A stretch of 9,356 nucleotides of DNA from Clostridia bacterium (GTDB lineage Bacteria > Bacillota > Clostridia > Oscillospirales > CAG-272). A program made the translations under genes and the position numbers. The notes beneath the pieces are model-generated. The model was not told the DNA's origin and did not search any database. It saw nothing but the letters and a program-made list of their open reading frames with translations. The stretch's first letter is position 1. Each line of letters opens with the position of its first letter. The DNA lies in contig JAFOAB010000204.1 in the NCBI GenBank assembly GCA_017382555.1, positions 1 to 9,356 of the forward strand, given 5' to 3'. Below, piece after piece: positions 6,654 through 9,356 of this stretch.

Positions 6654-7902
6654 GTGCATTTACAAGTACAGCGGCTTCGCCACGTGTCAGCTTATCGGAG
6701 TACGACAGAATTCCGTTTCTTGCGGGAATTAGTCCGTAAGTTGCCGCCGCTTTCATAGCCGACTCGCACCACACGGGACAGTCGGAGGAATCCGCAAAGG
6801 TAGCAAGCGCTTCAGCCTCGGCGTTTATCAAAGCCTTTGCCATTACTGCCGCCTCGCCTCTTGTAACAGGCTCGTTGGGACGGAAGAGAATAGCGCCGTT
6901 AATTTCACTACCGTTGATAAGACCGATCTCAGACGCAGTTGCGACGTATGCGCGGTACTTTTCGGGGACGTCATTAAAATCCGCAAACTTGTCGGCGGTA
7001 GTCTTTGTTAGCTTAATATCGGCTGCGCTCATAATATAGGAGAGCATCTCCGCGCGTGTTACCTCTCCGTTTGGCTCAAAGTAGCTGTAACCGCCAATGC
7101 TGGTGCCGCTCATAATTCCGTTAGCGGTAACAGCAATTGCCGCGTATTCGAATTCTGTATTCATAACGTCGGAATACACGGTTTTAGTTTTGTTTTTCAC
7201 GGTTTTAATCGTTACCTCTTCTACTGCGCTGTAGTTTCCGTATTTATCGCAAACAACGTAGCAGAAGGTGTCCTTGCCTGTATAATTCTTTTTGGGAGTG
7301 TATTTGAAATCGCCGTAGCTTTCGGAAAGAAGCTCTACCGTGCCTTTTTTCGGCTGACTTATAATCTTGAAGCTGATAGCATCCCCCTCGGGATCATTTG
7401 CCGAGAGACGGGAGTAAAGGGAAACGTTCTTGTAAGTTTCAAATGCCGGTGCATCATCGGGTATTGCGGCAACGGGCGCGGCGTTTATTTCTTCAAGGTA
7501 AACGATACTAAAGCAATGCTCCGCCTGGCTGTACTTCTCGTTAATTGTGTAGGAAAAGGAGGTATAATCGATCTCCGCAGATGCTGAGCGGAAGCGGAGA
7601 AGATCAAGCATATCCTCGCTTACCCTTGTTCCGTCTTTGATTACTGTGTTTGCGATATAAAGATAGCCGTCCTCTGCGGGAGGAACGGAGGTGAAGGTAA
7701 CGCTACCGATCTTATTAAGTCCAAGATTTTGGGAAAAATCCGTTTTTGTAAACACTACGTCGCAATTGTAAAGTCCGGCTTTTACAGCAGTTACGGATTT
7801 TGAAATTACGTCTATTGCGGGGGAAACGGCTGCGTTTACGGCCACGGGAACGGCAGTAAATACAAGCACCGCTAAAAGAAGTAAGGAAAGTATCTTTTTC
7901 AT
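6637..7902 (-). CDS. Secreted surface protein with cadherin/Ig-like domains and three SLH domains
   Basis: The 421-residue protein has a classic signal peptide (residues 1 to about 24, cleavage near VNA-A). A beta-rich Ig-like region (about 44-138) is followed by a cadherin/VCBS-like domain (about 142-234; note NDPEGDAISF and FKYTPKKNYTGKDTFCYVV). Three S-layer-homology domains lie at about 243-292, 306-358 and 369-419, with the motifs TRAE (282-285), TRGE (347-350) and TRGE (406-409). SLH triplets hold proteins non-covalently on pyruvylated secondary cell-wall polymer, so this is a wall-anchored surface protein. The adhesive or structural ligand is unknown, and no catalytic domain is seen. 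Six cysteines include two CxxxC pairs (214/218 and 375/379). AGGAGA at 7908-7913 is a good SD 5 bases before the ATG. Enolase follows in the same direction. Confidence 0.9.
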   Translation of the reverse strand: MKKILSLLLLAVLVFTAVPVAVNAAVSPAIDVISKSVTAVKAGLYNCDVVFTKTDFSQNLGLNKIGSVTFTSVPPAEDGYLYIANTVIKDGTRVSEDMLDLLRFRSASAEIDYTSFSYTINEKYSQAEHCFSIVYLEEINAAPVAAIPDDAPAFETYKNVSLYSRLSANDPEGDAISFKIISQPKKGTVELLSESYGDFKYTPKKNYTGKDTFCYVVCDKYGNYSAVEEVTIKTVKNKTKTVYSDVMNTEFEYAAIAVTANGIMSGTSIGGYSYFEPNGEVTRAEMLSYIMSAADIKLTKTTADKFADFNDVPEKYRAYVATASEIGLINGSEINGAILFRPNEPVTRGEAAVMAKALINAEAEALATFADSSDCPVWCESAMKAAATYGLIPARNGILSYSDKLTRGEAAVLVNALYKMN

Positions 7903-7921
7903 ATTAATCTCCTGTTGTGGA

Positions 7922-7952
7922 ATTGTACTTGTATTTTCACCTATGCAGTCAA
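7922..7952 (-). promoter_or_regulatory. Possible promoter of the SLH gene
   Basis: TTGACT (7947-7952) and TACAAT (7922-7927) lie on the minus strand, but the spacing is 19 bases, longer than ideal, and the leader would be only about 13 bases. A second candidate is the perfect TATAAT at 7972-7977, which lacks a recognisable -35. Either could serve; neither is strong. Confidence 0.3.
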
Positions 7953-7962
7953 TTTTATGCAG

Positions 7963-7990
7963 ACACGCAAGATTATATTTTGCATAGAAT
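7963..7990 (+). promoter_or_regulatory. Possible sporulation-sigma promoter of cotJABC
   Basis: CATAGAAT (7983-7990) resembles the -10 of mother-cell sigma factors (CATAnnnTA for sigma-K, CATACAAT for sigma-E). An AC dinucleotide about 16-17 bases upstream (7963-7966) would fit a sigma-K -35, while no sigma-E-like -35 is visible. In Bacillus subtilis cotJ is a sigma-E operon, so this assignment rests mostly on context. A 5-bp hairpin (GCGGT 7999-8003, ACCGC 8010-8014) lies in the leader just before the SD. Confidence 0.3.
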
Positions 7991-8027
7991 GATGATAGGC
8001 GGTCTAAATACCGCTAAAGGAGAATAT

Positions 8028-8339
8028 ATGCTGAGATTTTCAAATGAAGACTATTCCGTTCCTAGGGAAAGAATAACCCGCCAAAGCGGAAACGGAAGTA
8101 ATAATATTGAAAGATACGGTATGGAAAAATTCCGTTGTGATGGGTCAAGAGTGGGAGACGGTAGGGAAGAATGCGCTATGCCTCTCCCGAAAACCTGTAA
8201 CGGCGAAGCCGCTCTTGCATCCGTATACTCTCCGTATCAGGAGTATAAAGAGCTTTTTGATGGTATGTCGGCGCTCGCAAACGGAACGCTGTTTAAGGAG
8301 CTTTATAAGCCCTTTAAGGGAGGTGCATGCAATGGATAA
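8028..8339 (+). CDS. cotJA: Spore coat protein CotJA
   Basis: The C-terminal part (about residues 61-98, ASVYSPYQEYKELFDGMSAL then NGTLFKELYKPFKG) matches the CotJA family pattern of a proline/aromatic start and a GT-(I/L)-F-x-E-L-x-x-PF-x-G end. CotJA is a small protein needed with CotJC for assembly into the inner spore coat. With the start at 8028 the product has 103 residues, including a roughly 60-residue N-terminal part with no recognised domain that is polar and holds three cysteines (37, 49, 57). This start is chosen for the strong AAAGGAGA at 8016-8023, with 4-5 bases of spacing. An in-frame ATG at 7917 would read through the promoter region, and one at 8121 has no good SD. The 3' end overlaps cotJB by 8 bases. 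Confidence 0.85.
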   Translation: MLRFSNEDYSVPRERITRQSGNGSNNIERYGMEKFRCDGSRVGDGREECAMPLPKTCNGEAALASVYSPYQEYKELFDGMSALANGTLFKELYKPFKGGACNG

Positions 8340-8583
8340 TAATATGAATCTCAAGGATAAAATGAAGGCGGCGGACTTTGCTCTCTGGGAAACGGTTCTT
8401 TATCTTGATGCGTATCCGAATGATAAGGCGGCGCTTGCGAATTTCTATAAGCTCCGCGATGAGGCTGAGAAGCTTACAATGGAATATGAGGCAAAGTACG
8501 GTGCTCTTACGGCGTTTGGCAACGAGGGCGGAAGCTGGCAATGGACAAACGGCCCTTGGCCTTGGGAAAGTGAGGCAAACTAA
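8332..8583 (+). CDS. cotJB: Spore coat protein CotJB
   Basis: This 83-residue protein fits the CotJB family. It has an amphipathic helix leading into LWETVLYLDAYPNDKAAL (18-35), then YEAKYGALTAFG (52-63) and a Trp-rich end SWQWTNGPWPWE (68-79), all characteristic. CotJB is a small soluble coat component made in the mother cell together with CotJA and CotJC. An earlier in-frame ATG at 8107 is rejected because it would translate the cotJA region out of frame. The ATG at 8332 follows AGGGAGG at 8317-8323 and gives the normal family length. It overlaps cotJA by 8 bases, and its stop TAA shares a base with the ATG of cotJC (TAATG), so the three are translationally coupled. Confidence 0.93.
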   Translation: MDNNMNLKDKMKAADFALWETVLYLDAYPNDKAALANFYKLRDEAEKLTMEYEAKYGALTAFGNEGGSWQWTNGPWPWESEAN

Positions 8584-9191
8584 TGTTTTTGTACGAGAAA
8601 AAGCTTCAGTATCCGGTTAAGATCAAAAACCCCAATCCCGCAATTGCAAAGTTCATTATTTCGCAAGTCGGAGGCCCCGATGGAGAGCTTGGTGCATCAC
8701 TGAGATATATGCAGCAGCGCTATTCCATGCCCTATAACGAGGTTGTCGGAATTCTTACGGACGTTGCAGTTGAGGAGCTTGGTCACATTGAAATGGTAAG
8801 CGCCATTATTTATCAGCTTACAAGAAATCTTACCCCGGAGCAGATTAAAAAGGCAGGCTTTGACACCTATTTCGTTGATCACACAACGGGTGTGTACCCG
8901 CAAGCGGCAAGCGGAGTGCCGTTTAATGCCGCTTCTATCGCCGTTAAGGGCGACGTGCTTGCCGATATCCACGAGGACCTCGCGGCAGAGCAGAAAGCGC
9001 GCGTGACCTACGATAACATTCTTCGTATGGTAGATGACCCCGACGTCCGCGACCCTATCAAGTTCTTGCGCGCAAGAGAGATCGTTCATTTCCAGCGCTT
9101 TGGCGATGCTATGCGCATAGCTCAGGATAAAATGGATTGCAAGAACTTTTACGCCTTTAACCCGAGTTTTGATAAAAACTGCGGGAAATAA
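8583..9191 (+). CDS. cotJC: Spore coat protein CotJC, manganese-catalase family
   Basis: The 202-residue product is a full-length CotJC, a member of the dimanganese catalase family. The di-metal ligands are all recognisable by position: Glu35 (GELGA), Glu65 and His68 (EELGH), Glu136 (DLAAEQKAR) and His169 (AREIVHFQRF). The surrounding family segments GGPDGELGASLRYMQQRYSMPY, split about residues 30-51, and the ASGVPFNA loop are also present. In Bacillus it sits in the spore coat. The ligand set suggests it could break down hydrogen peroxide, although activity of CotJC proteins is not settled. It starts within the stop codon of cotJB, without a strong SD of its own, so translation probably depends on coupling. 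Confidence 0.95.
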   Translation: MFLYEKKLQYPVKIKNPNPAIAKFIISQVGGPDGELGASLRYMQQRYSMPYNEVVGILTDVAVEELGHIEMVSAIIYQLTRNLTPEQIKKAGFDTYFVDHTTGVYPQAASGVPFNAASIAVKGDVLADIHEDLAAEQKARVTYDNILRMVDDPDVRDPIKFLRAREIVHFQRFGDAMRIAQDKMDCKNFYAFNPSFDKNCGK

Positions 9192-9196
9192 CAAAA

Positions 9197-9226
9197 AAGA
9201 GCAGATGGGGTCATCCATCTGCTCTT
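9197..9226 (-). terminator. Rho-independent terminator after cotJC, stronger for the minus strand
   Basis: AAGAGCAGATGG (9197-9208) and CCATCTGCTCTT (9215-9226) make a 12-bp stem with a 6-base loop. On the minus strand the stem runs into a T6 tract (9193-9198 with partial overlap), an excellent terminator for a gene entering from the right. On the plus strand only TTATCTGTT follows, so cotJC termination is weaker. Confidence 0.85.
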
Positions 9227-9254
9227 ATCTGTTCGACATATTGGAATTTATTTG

Positions 9255-9356
9255 TTAGATTTTTTGCTTCATTAAACCGTGTTTGTTACAATAGATATAC
9301 AGAAAACCACTGCCACGAAAATTTAGTCTTGTTTCTGCATTGCCTTCGGGATAGAA
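9255..9356 (-). CDS. Unidentified gene, C-terminal fragment
   Basis: From the right edge, one minus-strand frame stays open for 33 codons and ends at TAA (9257-9255). It reads FYPEGNAETRLNFRGSGFLY and continues IYCNKHGLMKQKI. Its stop lies about 30 bases before a terminator that is strong only in this direction, which supports a real convergent gene. I recognise no family. The fragment is too short to call, and a second minus-strand frame is also open for part of the stretch. Confidence 0.45.
   Translation of the reverse strand, partial: FYPEGNAETRLNFRGSGFLYIYCNKHGLMKQKI

Noticed and set aside
8107..8331. Longer start for CotJB at 8107
   Set aside because: This segment is cotJA read out of frame. 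The ATG at 8332 has an AGGGAGG SD and gives the normal CotJB length.
1..9356. Mobile elements, CRISPR arrays, tRNA or rRNA genes, toxin-antitoxin or defence modules
   Set aside because: No transposase or integrase motifs, direct-repeat arrays, cloverleaf sequences or defence-gene signatures were recognised on either strand.

Overview
The window looks like chromosomal DNA from a spore-forming, anaerobic gut-type member of the Clostridia, probably an uncultured Oscillospiraceae or Christensenellales-like lineage. The evidence is a cotJABC spore-coat operon, an S-layer-homology (SLH) surface protein, Gram-positive lipoproteins with Thr/Glu/Pro-rich linkers, AGGAGG-type ribosome binding sites and sigma-A-like promoters. 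The taxonomic placement is inference from gene content; no rRNA or other marker is present. No mobile element, CRISPR array, tRNA or rRNA was seen, and no gap between genes exceeds about 125 bases.

Layout. (1) Bases 2-2138, plus strand: a tight operon holding the 3' end of mutS2 (Smr domain), a membrane-anchored CapA-family protein and a YgjP-type zinc metallopeptidase. It ends in a strong bidirectional terminator. (2) Bases 2141-5271, minus strand: a two-gene operon with its own promoter. It encodes a sugar-type ABC substrate-binding lipoprotein, then a GH43-like lipoprotein coupled by a TGATG overlap. No permease or ATPase is nearby. (3) Bases 5337-7902, minus strand: a secreted protein with cadherin/Ig-like domains and three SLH domains, followed by an enolase. 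Between them lies a perfect 17-bp inverted repeat that pairs the enolase Shine-Dalgarno with an anti-SD-like arm. (4) Bases 8028-9191, plus strand: cotJA-cotJB-cotJC with overlapping genes, divergent from the SLH gene. (5) Bases 9255-9356, minus strand: the probable C-terminal end of an unidentified gene, preceded by a terminator that faces it.

How they fit together. The theme is the cell surface: an anchored CapA-family enzyme, a lipoprotein pair that probably binds extracellular glycans, an SLH wall protein, and spore-coat assembly. MutS2, YgjP and enolase are housekeeping. The two points most worth a second look are the SD-sequestering hairpin in front of enolase, and the permease-less lipoprotein pair whose GH43 member appears to have lost conserved active-site residues. 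I see no convincing evidence of a wholly new defence or biosynthetic system.
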